DNA of 64,000 nucleotides from Neodiprion pinetum. Its lineage: Eukaryota > Arthropoda > Insecta > Hymenoptera > Diprionidae. Under the pieces are notes generated by a model. It had not been told where the DNA came from, did no database searches, and saw only the letters and a list, made by a program, of their open reading frames with translations. The DNA is taken from NCBI RefSeq assembly GCF_021155775.2, contig NC_060234.1, forward strand, positions 28,266,026 through 28,330,025, given 5' to 3'. This document shows, piece by piece, positions 8,732-21,800 of the stretch. Position 1 is the first letter of the stretch. Each line of letters opens with the position of its first letter. Made by a program: the position numbers and the translations under genes.

Positions 8732-11700
8732 TTGTAACTCGGATTAAATTCCGAATCTGTTAATTTATCGTTTTGTTTTTACCACCTGCCAGAATGCGTC
8801 CCTGAATAGCAGGCTCGTGTGACGTTGATTGCCACCAAAAAACGGAAGGATAAAAATAGTTTCCTTCGCTACCAATAGTTTCGCTCGTACAGCCGATCGA
8901 GCGCATTGGACATTTTCTCCCGAGGTATATAATGACAGAATCGATCTTTGGTTGAGCTGAACAGAAGCCTCAATCTCTACGTCAAATTTGACACTTCCAC
9001 TCCGTGATATATGCTATCCAATCTCACTATGTAGCTTATACAGTGACCTATCGAAGCGAGGACTTCTTCCGTACTGTGCCTTTTCTTACATGTATCGACC
9101 TTACCCATTTGTTCATAATTCTCGCGTTCCACCTCGAAGTGAATTATTTTCGTTATGAGATAAGAGAATATGATAACTATATTGTCTTTATATGAAATTT
9201 TCCACTTCTTCTAAAGGCTACTTTTCAACCTACCCTTGCATTTATCGAGAACAATTCGTTAAGCATTCTCCGTGAATGAAAGCTTTTGAAACACTGCATT
9301 CTACGAAATTATATTATCAGAAATGACACAAGGGTTTATTATATCACCGTAGACTTCGCTGTGTCTTAATTCTGCTGAGGACTCAATATTGATAATATGT
9401 GGACAATTCCGAGTGAGTCTATCACCGTAATGAATAATTCGAAGGCGTACTTGCATAGCATTGCATGTGTCGAGAAGAGAAGTTACACTTCTTAACGAAA
9501 CCTGCTGTTCGGAAACGTTTTTCAATCCTAATTTGTAAATACTTCTGAAATGAATAACCATAAAAACGAATATGAAAACGATCAGGAAAAATATTGGCTC
9601 ATGATTAACACGGCTCAACACTCCTTGAAGTAAATTTTTTTGAATCCCGCTGGCTTGAGTTTCATACACATAGGTATACAAAATGTAGTGTTAATCGATT
9701 TCGCAAAATCTTCTGTACTTTGTTTCAACTATCAATCATCATGAGAACATGTGTCGACGGTGTGAATTATACTCCTTAACGTACGTCGAATTGATTCAAA
9801 TTTTTATAATACATGCTGATAAAACACCATTGACGTGTAAGTTCCAAAGACTGCAATTATTTGTACATTCAGCGTGGTTGACGTTATTACCGATAGCTCG
9901 AATTTCTCTTCAACCACGTACAACGGTAAAACATCACACGATATATTGAGTAAATCACATGTCGCCTTCCCGACACTAAGAGTGACTAGGGCACACCGTT
10001 AATCCTTTATCAACGAGCCTCTACCGTGATCCGTATTGATTATTGCAACAGCAAAGAGGTCAGCGTTTATATACACGTGGGAATGTCTCATCAATGATTT
10101 GCTGGGTGCAATGAAAGTGAAGGGGGTTGAGCGTATGAAAGTTTCAAAATTCCCCATGAAATCATCCGCTTTTCGAAGGTAAACACGGGAATCAGATACT
10201 TGCGTAGTCGGGGATGGATTCCGCAAATGCACTTGTGACGATTGTGGGGAATAATGGGGAATTAATTCCTTAACAATCGTTCTGTCACCGCAAAAAAGCA
10301 GGGTATAAATGAAAGGATACTTGGATGCGCCGCACATCGGTGGAAAATAACGTGATACACGTTATCGACGTTGAAATCGTGAAAGTTACTACATTAATAA
10401 CAAAAGTGTCACTGCACGATTACTTCGACTACTTGTGTTACTGTAACCAGTTTCTACCGCGCTGAAGACCTGCAGTGTGAATGCATTATGCTGAAAGTCG
10501 AATGAACAGGGAACACACACCTGACTATATGGCATTTGGAAGAGTAGGATAGAACGCAGTTTCACTGAATTTCATTTCAATAATGAAGCGGGTACCAGAT
10601 GTAATATCCAACGTAACATTCCACGTTGTTCGCGATATGAAATTTCAGAATTCCCACTGCAGAGCCGGGAGCGTGAAGGAAACTGTGACCTCTAGTGGCT
10701 CAACCTATTTTTTGTTCCCATTTTTTTTCAAAGCTTTCCACATCGCTCTATATAAAGTACCTTTATTGGCTCCAGATATACAGCTCCTTTATCCTACGAA
10801 GCTCTTCTCCGAGGCATGGGCAGTTCTCGAGAGCAGCGATATAACAGTCATCGGCATGTACAACGTATTTGCGATCTTTCCTTCTCCCATTTTCTTCTGG
10901 CGCGAGGCTTTGGCGTTCCAATAAAAATGCTTGAAGCACAATCGAGTTTCCCAGATGCATTACACACCGGCTCCGGTAATAATTATGTCGAGACTACGCT
11001 GTGCAAGGCGATTTCTTCTCTTTATGTACACGCGATATATTTCACTTGAAGGCAGTATTGCTCTTCAGCTCGGGGATCATGTGTGGATTTCAACTCGGGG
11101 AACTGTTCTACCGATACCGATACACTGGCCGAGCTGTGTGAGATACACTCTTAATTTTGCAAAGACCTGGTCCCGGGTAAATTAAATTAGGGGAAGCTAC
11201 GATGGGCAAGGGGTACAGGCGAGAAGGCGATCCTTGGCACCATTAGCACTGGGTGGTTCCCTGCCAAGAATCCGAAACTAAATAAAACTCATGGCGAGAA
11301 CCGTAAGCGTGCCCCGTTAGCAACAAAACATAATCTCGTAAAAGAGGGACCAACTGCGGAACGTGCTCAGGCTTCGGCTTCCGCTCTCTTTATTCCCTTC
11401 TGCATTATACCGCTCGATCCAAAGTTATCGTGTGGGTAAAATCGCGGTTACTTCAACCCAAGGCAATCAATTTTTTTACGATGCGTGTATATTACACGTA
11501 CGTACAATTTACGTGTAGCTGTAGGCTAAGCTAATTCAGTGAACTGCTATACGACGGATCAACCTTCGTCGAAAAAGCTCCGAAACAGCTTGTAAAATTG
11601 TTTTTAAATACCTCGTATCTCCGTAAGTGAATCGCTTGAGGAAATAACCGTTTCCTCAAAGCATAGAATATGTTTGCACGCGTAAACATTACAGGGTAGG

Positions 11701-13458
11701 TAGCAAATTGTTTCAAAGTAATGTTTCAATTTATAAAGTATCTTCCATAACAAATCAAATTATTGCTCTGAAAAGTGTACGGCGTGATGGCGAAACGATT
11801 TTGTTTTATCGCATCCAACGTTTCCGCAGAGCTTTATGTCCGGAAGATTATTCTCGCGGTGCAGCTTAATTTCGTTAAACATTTGTTACGGGCATGATAC
11901 CAGGCGCTTACTTATAGTCCCCTGTTTAATCAGTGATTATCGTCGTATAGTACGTCGTTATCTTGTTCTTAAACCAGCCAATGGAGCGATTAACCGTATC
12001 TTAACGAATAGGTCTGCAATTATCCCGTTACGCAGGAATTGGCACGACAGGTACTTAGAATTTTCTACTGAAAAATGGCTACTCCTGTCCCTAGCCAAAG
12101 TGCAATCATTGATTCAGCTATTACTTTGAAGCTGGGTAGTAATGGTCAAGCACAGTGAATGACCATTCGGTGTCTCTGGTGAAGCGTGTATTTATTTGTG
12201 ATTCGTAGGCAAGAATTGAGATGATTCGTTTTTCCTCGAAAAGTTGCGACCACTTCAAAACGGGCTCTAAGTTTGGTTGAAATGAGCGCGTGTAAGGTTG
12301 TTTGCTCATGAGTGGGTGATATTCGAATTTTGAAGGTAGCGGTATGTAGCTGGTAGAGATTGCACGTAATTCGAAGGAAAACCGGAGAGGAGCAAGTCCT
12401 TGGGATCCCAAAAACGGAAGGGGCTATAAATAAGATTAAGCGCCATCTTGAAACTAATGAGTTGAGAAACAATGGGGAATCAAGGACTGGTTCGCTTGGT
12501 CGCGGCTCCCTCGTTTTACCTCTTTTTACCTTTCCCAGTCCACTCCCACCTCCCATTTTCTATGCAGTGCCACCCTCGCTTCCTCGTCTTCTGTTCTCGC
12601 GTCATTGTATAATCTGACTGAGCCAACAAAGTCCTTGCGACGGACGCAAACCACCCGGCTGTCGGCGTCTACGTCGAGTCGTCGAGTAATCGTTCCTCAT
12701 GTACATATCCACAGACCAACAATACTTGTTCCTAGTTCGCGCTAGCGCTAATTAGCCATTCATTATGCCACTGCTGGATAACAATGGTCACGTCTGCACA
12801 CCTACCTGAATACATCGTTGCACATCACGCTGCTTTCACATTTTTCAACACAATGATCGTGCGCGGTTCCGGTTTAAGAGGGTGCCGTGGTCGATTCGAC
12901 GTTCGCGTATATACCTACAAATATCGAAGTCTACGTATCTCAGACGCAAGAAAGGGCTCAACAACTCTGTTCTGCACCAACCTTGAACAAAAATATTTCG
13001 ATCCAGTTTCATTTGACGCAGAAATAAAGAAACGGCATGAATTCTATGAATTTACTGTTGCGATTTCTTACAATCCGAGCCATTTCTTCATTTCATGTGT
13101 GAAGTGTCGCGTAGAGCTGGTTTCACAATGGTTCGTTTTGTACAGAGTCGCAAGAATTTCGTCGACTATTCAGAAAACTCGAATTCAATCTCGTTGGATT
13201 TAATCCAAGCGATTCAACCTCTGTACAGTTTGAAACGTTCAGCTTTGATTTCTACTCATACCGACCTCGCACAAGTGCTGTTCCAATTCGTGAGAATCGA
13301 ATCAACGTAATTACACGCCAACTGGGTGAACAAGGATTAGCGATTAGTGGATTCTCTTTCGACGTGTTTGATGATTCGAACGAGTTACGCGCTGTGTTAG
13401 AGAAAAATTGAAAGTTGACTTTTATGTTTCGTTTTTGTACAGTACGTGGTTATGAAAA

Positions 13459-13509
13459 ACTTATGAGTATCATGCATATTCATTATGCAAGATGCATAAA
13501 CTCATAAGT
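13459..13509. repeat. Small imperfect hairpin (10-bp plus 6-bp stem)
   Basis: ACTTATGAGT (13459-13468) pairs exactly with ACTCATAAGT (13500-13509). Inside it, after a small internal loop, ATGCAT (13472-13477) pairs with ATGCAT (13492-13497), leaving a 14-base loop. The size is at the lower limit for a microRNA precursor. I recognise no known mature microRNA in it. Confidence 0.5.
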
Positions 13510-16500
13510 ATTTACGGAAGCGACCTCTTACCGGAATGTTTACCAATTCAGATAAGAGCAGATCAGCCGATCGTTTCGTTTGATTAAGTTGGAGCTATGA
13601 CTGGTTGAGGTAAGAGTATAATCAGGTAACTAGCACATACGAGAGTCAAGTATGTGTGCTTCAGTCCTGGGTGTTGGGATTATTGCTAACTCCGGTGGCA
13701 CTCACCCCTTGATCTCTCAAAGCACTCCAATTATGCAAACATCCTCCGAAAAGACAATGCCTTAAAAATTATCCACTCGACGCTGATGTATTCACGCTTT
13801 CTGTTCCAATTCCAACACCCTATGCTTTCGGTGTTTTATTAATTACCTTGCTAGCTCGAAAGTCCTTCATATGTCCACGTATCTCCGACATTCAGAATAT
13901 CCTCATGCGACCAGCTTACGAGTACCATAGAATACGCAATTTCTGGCAGGAACTCGTAATTCATTAAATTCGGATATTCTGAGGCTGCAGGGGACGAAAA
14001 ACCACGGTTGAACAAAACTGATATCCAACGACAATATTAAAATTACATTGCACAACGATTGCCAGTATAAACTACAGCATAATTGATTATCATCATTCTA
14101 CGCTAGCGGTGAAATTGATCACATCCACGTATGTAAGTGTGGTGATTCTTAACAATGCAATTCATGTCCAACTATGAAAACTGATTCCTAAATTGGCGTA
14201 CGATTGACAAACCAGTAATATTCTGGCATTCATGTTGCTACACCAATAAAAACGGGTTGAATAAATTTTTGGCGTAAAATTTTAATGCCACACTTCAAGA
14301 GGTAAAGCTAATTTAACGTGTCACTTAACCTGTTTAATTTACCAGGCATCAGAATTTTCACTCCCTGCAACGTGAGGAGTGGCATGTGTCCTTATTGTAA
14401 AGCGTAGCTTCCGACTCTTCAAATTAGTTATAAGCGTCAAAGCTAACTCACTGTAGAGAACCATTCGACGAGCAAATCCAACTGAAGTAAATTCAGACCT
14501 GACTGAATACGGCATTAATTAGGAACTGGACAATAAGATACAAACGCAGGTGAGCGTAAACGAGTAGCAGTCATCAACAGAGATACCTGTGTTAATGCAT
14601 GTTCCTCATTCGTGTCACAGTCAACGGCTTTGTCCAATTTGGATTCTCTGCGTTCGAAATTGCCAAATACGAATCACGGCGAAATACACGACGTCTGTCA
14701 TCCATCATTGCATCCCACGCTATATCTATTCTCTCTCTTCATGTACACACTACACTATACGCACACATATACATTATAGAGTCACGCAGCAGCATCTACG
14801 CGTCTGCCGTCTAATTAAATCCCCAGTTGGTAAAGCGATAGGCACGGTATGCGTAGCTCTTGATATAATTATTATCTAAGAATTAGCCCGTCATTTATCA
14901 CGAGAAGTTTAACCGAAGCACGTCGAGCTGACTCTTGAGGGTTTGATGGAATTACGAATATTGGATTTTCCCTTTCATATCGGACGAGTGCTGTTTGACG
15001 GTGTGTCTCCACATAATAAGAAAATTAATTAAAACTCACTTCAGAGTACCCCGTTATTTTTGCATCGTTCATTTCGGATCAGTCATGCGGGAAAATGACA
15101 TACCCGTCCCACAATTATTCGGTTGAATAATTATTATTCGTCTAGTTATCATGGATCGATCACTCAAATTAATAATATCACGATTCTCTAACGAGAATTA
15201 TCCAAGCGTTAAATGGCCGGCAAATGCAAAAGTATGAAACTGGAACCCTGTAACGCTGAAAGCCACATTCATGCAGTGCCAACAATATAATTATCAACTG
15301 GACTGTGATAACGAGTTAGCAGCTAACTAATGAATACCTACGCAAATTGATCAGTTAACTGTATGCTGTAGTGAGTTTTGAAGTTCGAGTATTTTACTCC
15401 GGGCACGAAGGTAATTACATAGGTATATACAGACCAATTGCCGCGTGCGTCAAAACTACGAAAACGAAGCGTAGAACCGAAGGGTGGAAAAAAACGTCTG
15501 GTAATTAAAAAATTTCAAACTTTCGTGCATTCAAACTTACCGAAATCGCTGCCCGTGGCTTAAACTTGGGTTACACTGCAACGGCTCGGCTAAGCCGACA
15601 GGATTTGTGCAAGGATTTGTATAATTCGAGCAAGCTAGATTCAACTCTAACCGCTAATGTTGATCCTTTTATTTATAGTTGTACTCAAATCTCTGGAAGC
15701 TGAAATAAGCTGTTCAAATCTACGTGAACAATGAGTTACAATAGATAGTTATATTTTCTCGGAATGAAAATGTAAAGAAACTTTTCTTTTTGGTATAATT
15801 AAACCCAAAAACACTTCGACATGATTTTCAATTGATATTCTAGAAAAAAGGAAAGAAAAGATACTTTTCTCGCGACCAAACCCGTCAGTGTACGGCGTAA
15901 GTGTCAAAAAATCGCTTTACGTGCCACGAAGAGGGGCTGTAACAGTAATTAAACTGTCGTCGCATCGACGCTGAGCTAGGGCAGGTGACTGCAGATGTGC
16001 TACCATCAAAGTAAAATTAAAGCTTTCAAAAGTTCACCGTACTTGAAACCAATTTTGAGTTCCGACTGGCCGTTGTCGTTGACCGTAAGTGAAAAATTTT
16101 TCGCCGTGACATGATATTGCAGCCTGAATTGAATATCAAAATTCCATAAAACATTCGTCTGTCTTTTCATGCACTTCTCGCCCTTCTAAGAGAAAACTTT
16201 AATATTGTAATCATTCTGAAATTGAAAAGTTGAGTTTTCTCTTGATTTCAAGATTTTGGAGCACTACATAATCATTTCGTACCACTTTCAGATGACGTCT
16301 CGACGGGTGTCTGATTAATTCTTTGTCCAACAATATCTGGCGAACAAATCAACGGTTCCTGATGATCTTCATCTCAACCAGCGCAATTTTTTTAAGTTAG
16401 GATTGATCAGATTTTCAGCAAAATTGCGCGATCCATCGGCAAGTTATTTACAAGGATTGTTCGTTCTCGACTTTTGTTTGCGTGATTGTGGTTGCGCTGT

Positions 16501-17903
16501 AATTTTATATAATTATGATTTTGTTGATTTTTTTCAACAGCACTTTTATTTGCTATAATTGAAAAACTCAAAATGACAACAAAACCAGTGATGTCCCGAA
16601 ATGAAAATTGGCAGATGAGCGTGTTACGGGCTCATCGCCATTTCACCCTCCTCTGTTATTCATACCTCGACTTTTATCCCTCCTGTCTAAAAAGTCCCTC
16701 CATTTCGCCAGACTATAAAATCCCTCGCACATCCATGCACACCTGATTATCACCTTTCATTCCCAGAACCCTGATCCTGCACTCTGCTTTTTGCACTCTC
16801 CCTCATCCTTTGTTCTGTTCATTTGCGACACTTCTGATCTATATTTAATACAACACACTTCGTTTTTACCTCTCGACACCACACGTACGTTTATAATTGC
16901 CGGTAGAAAAATGCCTTACGTTTATGACGGCATGGACGTGAAAGTTGGCCTAGGTCAGCATACGTTTCGCTATCCTTGTCTTTCATACCTATGTACCACG
17001 TATTTATTACGCGCCTACTTACTACAGCCCTTTACAGGAATTCGCATATGCTAAAATCTATGCTTTCTATTACCTGAACATTTCAATTTCCGTCATAACG
17101 GAAATAGCGAAAATAAATTAGGATTGATCCGTCTAGGCCAGTCAGTTTTTCCACCTTGTTTATTATAAGATTATTTACATTGAGTTAAGAGCAGGTTACA
17201 AAATGCTTCAAAGTAAACATTAGGTGAAACGGGCAAAAACCTCTTGACTAATGTTATGCCTTGAAAAACTTCGTAATTATGAGCAGAGTAACAGCTTGAC
17301 AGAATTAGCAAATAAATAGCCGCAAATTTTTGTCAAAACTCAGCAGTCCAATAAGACGTAACAGAATTAAGTCCCTCGAGACGCAGGTAGGGTGAGTAAT
17401 TTAGTAGGCAGTATTTCAGGTGCGCGAAAGATGACTCCTGGCCTTTTGATCAACAAAATTTGCACCGCCAGAAATTGGACTTTAAGATCTTAACTAGTTC
17501 AACTGGAATGAATTATTCAGAAATTTTTTAGAAAACAAGAGACGAACCTCATCACCATCGTAAGCACCAAATATTTATGGCACGTACTTTGAAATCATCC
17601 TGCAGTCTGCCAGAATATTTTCTCACCCCAAATTCAACTCGCTAAATTTGAATTAGCAAATGATAAATTTCATTACGTTCAATCAGCGAGATTGAAACGA
17701 TGAATAAGACACGGTTGCAGGGCAAGTTACAACTAACCGAAAGATAAACGGAGACATTAGATTTTTCAATGCTGAGAAACAGGTAAACGAACAGTCGTTA
17801 CATATCGAAACAGCTGGCAGAAACTCAATTCGCAGTGACTCGTTAGTGGTAGCAACAAATTCGCGTTTCTAGTACCGAGGGAATTTCACTGTTCCCGTAT
17901 ATA

Positions 17904-18518
17904 CAGGGTGTCCCTAAATTGCCTCCCACGGACTAGCCAGCATAATACCTCGTTAAAATCCAACCGAGAATTCCTTTTCCGGAAGCTCGTCCGACGCATA
18001 GTTTTTGAATTATAAGCGATGGCGCTAGGCCAATCAGAGTGCACCATTTCATCTAGATTTGCCGCCACGGAAATTGCTGTTTTTTTCGTCTGGGTGAATT
18101 ATTATTATTCGTTTACGAATTAAATATCGGCACCTCCCCTCTCTCGCTGCTGTATCCCTTATTCTTGAGGATGCGCTTCTGTTTACACACACAAGTGTGC
18201 GCCCATGGATGTGCGGCCGGCAGCGTGTGCCGCGGCAACAATACCGAGGTCAGCGCCCGTGAAGGGGTACAGCAGCGAGAGAGGGGAGGTGCCGATATTT
18301 AATTCGTAAACGAATAATAATAATTCACCCAGACGAACAAAACAGCAATTTCCGTGGCGGCAAATCTAGATGAAATGGTGCACTCTGATTGGCCTAGCGC
18401 TATCGCTTATAATTCAAAAACTATGCGTCGGACGAGCTTCCGGAAAAAAAATTCTCGTTTGGATTTTAACAAGGTATCATGCTGGCTAGTCCGTGGGAGG
18501 CAATTTAGGGACACCCTG
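17904..18518. mobile_element. 615-bp foldback element (MITE-like) with 256-bp inverted arms
   Basis: The ends CAGGGTGTCCCTAAATTGCC (left) and its reverse complement (right) begin two inverted arms, 17904-18159 and 18263-18518. By direct reading I count 8 differences in 256 positions and no gaps, about 97% identity. The 103-bp centre (18160-18262) is GC-rich and unique. The flanks read TATATA on both sides; this could be a TA, TATA or TATATA target-site duplication, and because the sequence is palindromic the length cannot be fixed. There is no transposase, so it would depend on an autonomous relative. Each arm is open for about 60 codons with the same peptide (MAANLDEMVHSD at its start), which follows from the repeat and is not evidence of a gene. 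The superfamily is not assigned. Confidence 0.93.
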
Positions 18519-18540
18519 TATATACACCATACGTTTAGTT

Positions 18541-18850
18541 ACTATCCCTCCGCGCTCATCGATTGCTCTCTGAGCCCGATTCTCGGGGAAAGAGTAAGCG
18601 GGACACACGACGAGAGGTGCCTTTAGGAAATTACACGTCAGACGTCATCTTGTCAAAGAGTCCGCCACACCCTTGCAGCAGTGACGTGTCGTTGTGGCGC
18701 TCAACGCTCCGGTCTGACACTCTATCGAGGGCTTTTGAGGTTTCGAGGTGCAGGCAAGATTCCAGAGACTCTGCGAGACTCTCACAGACGCTTATAGATG
18801 CCTGTGCAAGACGCGCGTGAAAGTCAGACGAAGAGGGTCTGACGTGCAGT
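18541..18850. other. GC-rich patch right next to the foldback element
   Basis: About 300 bases with clearly raised G+C and many CpG follow the element directly. Plus-strand frames are open for 85-90 codons, but no peptide is recognisable and no start or splice signal stands out. It may be an unmethylated CpG-rich regulatory region, or part of an older composite repeat. Confidence 0.35.
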
Positions 18851-21800
18851 TCGAATACAGGTGTGCGTAATATATATCAGACACTGCATATCAAATTGCC
18901 ATTGAAGCTTTTGCCGAGAGAGAAACGGACTAATTTGTTTCATATTTGGAATCACGGCGGCGTTCTAGGTACAACGTTTAATATATTAATATATTCACTA
19001 CGAGTACTGCGATGTTCATATTAGAAGAGCAATAGCGACAGTGAAATCACATGAAATTGCTTGAAATCATTGCAATCACTTGCCACCGGATCTAGGAGTG
19101 AATATCGCCTCGGTTTCGGGTGGGTTTAAGGATCATGGTAGAATTTTGGAGAGTTTTTGCGAAAATTATTCCATGACAATGTTTTATTTTCTCGTTATTC
19201 TTCTTAGTTTCGCGAGGTTTGATCAAGCGAACTAGGCGTGAATTGTACTCCCTGGAAGTACAGAGCAGTTCATAATTGATAATTTAACTAACATTGCGTA
19301 TTCCAGTATCATAAAGAAATATCACTTCTTAAAATAACACTACGCAGAAGACTGTTTTATTAACCAACGGGAAGTGACATCTGTTATATAATCAAGGGAT
19401 CGTGCTTGAGTTTGCACACATTTGTTTTAGCATTATAATTAGCATCTGGACGACACTGCTCTTCAGTCCTGTAGGGATATCGCAGGATACATCAAAATTC
19501 CTTATCCTTTACACGAGGGATTGACTTCTGTGAACCATTGGCAATGCAGGGACTAGGATTTCATAAACAAGCCTAGAACTTCAAGCGCATAATGATGATG
19601 GGCACAGTTTTCAACATAACTAGCGAGAATTTCAATTGTTGAACGATTTCCTTATCAAAGTTTTGGACAATTTCGATAAATAGAGAACAAAACGATATGA
19701 AATCAGGGGAGGCAGACGAAAGAATGTCATCCCTGCTGATCTGTACGTTTATTGGCATTTCCAACAAGTGACAATCCAATTGCTTGCCCTAGAGAATGTA
19801 CAGCTTGAAAATCCTCTTTTCACTACTGAGGCTCTGGGATATCGTGAGATGGCAGCTCTAACATCGTAGGACCAGCCACTGCGAATACAAACGAAGGTTG
19901 ACCTCTACTTTTCGATTCGAACTTCAATATCTGTCGGTTGAACAACCGAAGATCAGTCACAATCGCTTCTTAATAATCCGTCAATACTGCAGGGTCTCGA
20001 ACAATTTTATGATACATAATCTTCACTGAATTGTTGCAAGTCTTTATTCACTGATTGGATCCGCGAAAATTCAGAAAAGACACACAGAAAATCTGGAAAT
20101 CAACAGCTGAGAAAATACATCAAGATTTGTTCGTCTTTCATGCATGACTTTTGACCAGTTGATCGCAATAAATTTATTCGCATATTCTTCACAGTTGGCT
20201 AAAGTGTTGTCATAAAAATTCGAAGGGGTGAGTCTGAATTTTCTTTTTTTTTTCTTGCAACTATTTTGGGCGAGAAACTTTTCTTCTGAGAATTGATATT
20301 CAGGTGCATCAATACACTAATTGGACCTTTAGGACTCTAAGAAAACATAACTTCAATGTCGTAGCATCGACAGCAAAGAAAATAGAATAAGATTTCTTTG
20401 TTTTTCCGGTGTAACTTTGAGCGGTTATTCGCAACACTTTGGGAGTATTTACAACTTCTTAATCCCTCCAAAATAAAGTTGGAAGTAATATAAGCTGTAA
20501 ATGTAAGCGTTATTCTAAACTTCGATATTTTTACGCGAACGAGACAACAAAAAAACCTTCGAACTTTTCGGTTTTCTTAGACAAGCGACATTTAGTATTC
20601 TGTTCTTTAAAAGCCGTGAAACTCAAAAATGATTATTCAAAGATTTTAGTACAATTCACGCAAGTGTAGATGAAAATTCCTTTAATTTTCGATTTTACAT
20701 TCTTTGTTTTCTTTCTAACTACTACTTCTTGATTTTGAATGCTTCAATTGGCGTGAACCTAAATGTAAATGTGTGTCAGAAAGCATCAACGTATCCCGAC
20801 CAATCAGTTGAAGCTTAAACACGACGAAATTGAGCTGTGCAGATTGGACGGCTCCATCAGTGTACAAGCTTCCTCATTGCATCAAGTTCAGGTATTACAG
20901 ATTTAAAAAAACGGCAATTGACAAGCGTCACGAGTATCAAGGATCAGGTGCTTCGGTCAGGAGTCGGGAGAGTGAAGAGGAAATGCGATGAATTCCAAGT
21001 ACTATCAGGAATGTGGAATATTGTAGACGTAGCATAATCCATCTTGGTAAATAATAGTTGAACGTTGTATTCCTTACGGACAACTCTGAACGGCTCAGTA
21101 GGTGAGAATTGATTGGTTCCAATGCAGATTCCTGATTAATCCCACCTCCTTCCTGCTGGAGTCGTACGGCCTCTGGCTACAGGCGATTTGATGCCAACGT
21201 AACTCTATCCTGGTGCATCGTGGATGCCAGCTAATTAACCATTGGCGAGTACACGTGGGAGCAATATTTGGCCTGTAGTATTATAGCCAGCAAACAATAG
21301 ACGACTCCAACAACTGTATCGATTCTGGCCGAACCAGAGTCGTTACAGTCATAAAATGGTTTACTCCGTGTAAGCGGTAAAAGAGAACTTCGTAATCGAT
21401 AAAACTGAACCTGAGTCAAAGTTCTCAGGATCACAAAGACCGACAATTTTTTCCAATAGCCTGGAAATTGCTGAAAGTTTTATGGGCTGCATGAATCAGT
21501 TGTTACTTGGACTTCACTCTGACACAAAGCTAGTTGGTCATGCCTGTAAGATAATTGAGGCCATGTACTTTTAATATTCACAACTATCCAAAGAACCCGT
21601 TTATTTACCGCACGATTGCGGTGCATCGTGAATGGAATGAAATGTAACTGATATGTTCGTGACATGTATAGAAGCTCACGTAGCTACAAGAGACATTGAA
21701 ACTGGAATAACTAGCCTGAAATTGGCAAGGTAATGAGTCGATAATCTGCAAGACTTGATCGTGGTTCGCTGTCCAAGCGCGAGTACGACGCATTTAAACC

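Larger units (their letters stand above)
6161..17903. other. Long stretch without a recognisable gene
   Basis: About 11.7 kb of mostly AT-rich DNA. ORFs here are short, often open on both strands at once, and show no family signature. Named exceptions are listed separately: the GC-rich patch at 8507-8731 and the hairpin at 13459-13509. Small direct repeats occur, such as two imperfect copies of TTGGAAAAGTTTT at 7222-7262. A C/T-rich strand at about 16640-16880 contains CTATAAAATCCC near 16715, which resembles a TATA box, but nothing downstream confirms a gene. Exons shorter than about 100 bases would escape this reading. Confidence 0.55.

Noticed and set aside
9999..10337. A minus-strand ORF whose start (KYPFIYTLLF) resembles the end of GPCR transmembrane segment 7
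   Set aside because: No other transmembrane segments are found upstream in any frame, an in-frame stop lies just before it, and the Asn-Pro of the motif is missing.
10763..10960. A minus-strand 65-codon ORF ending in an overlapping AATAAA
   Set aside because: A plus-strand ORF of 113 codons overlaps it, neither is recognised, and no acceptor is seen. The AATAAA at the stop may be coincidence.
12784..13203. A 139-codon plus-strand ORF with a true ATG
   Set aside because: Composition and hydrophobic runs look random, no domain is recognised, and no splice or poly(A) support was found.
17886..18626. Two ORFs encoding the same peptide (MAANLDEMVHSD...), one on each strand
   Set aside because: They are mirror images created by the inverted arms of the foldback element. 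There is no start context, domain or codon evidence for a protein.
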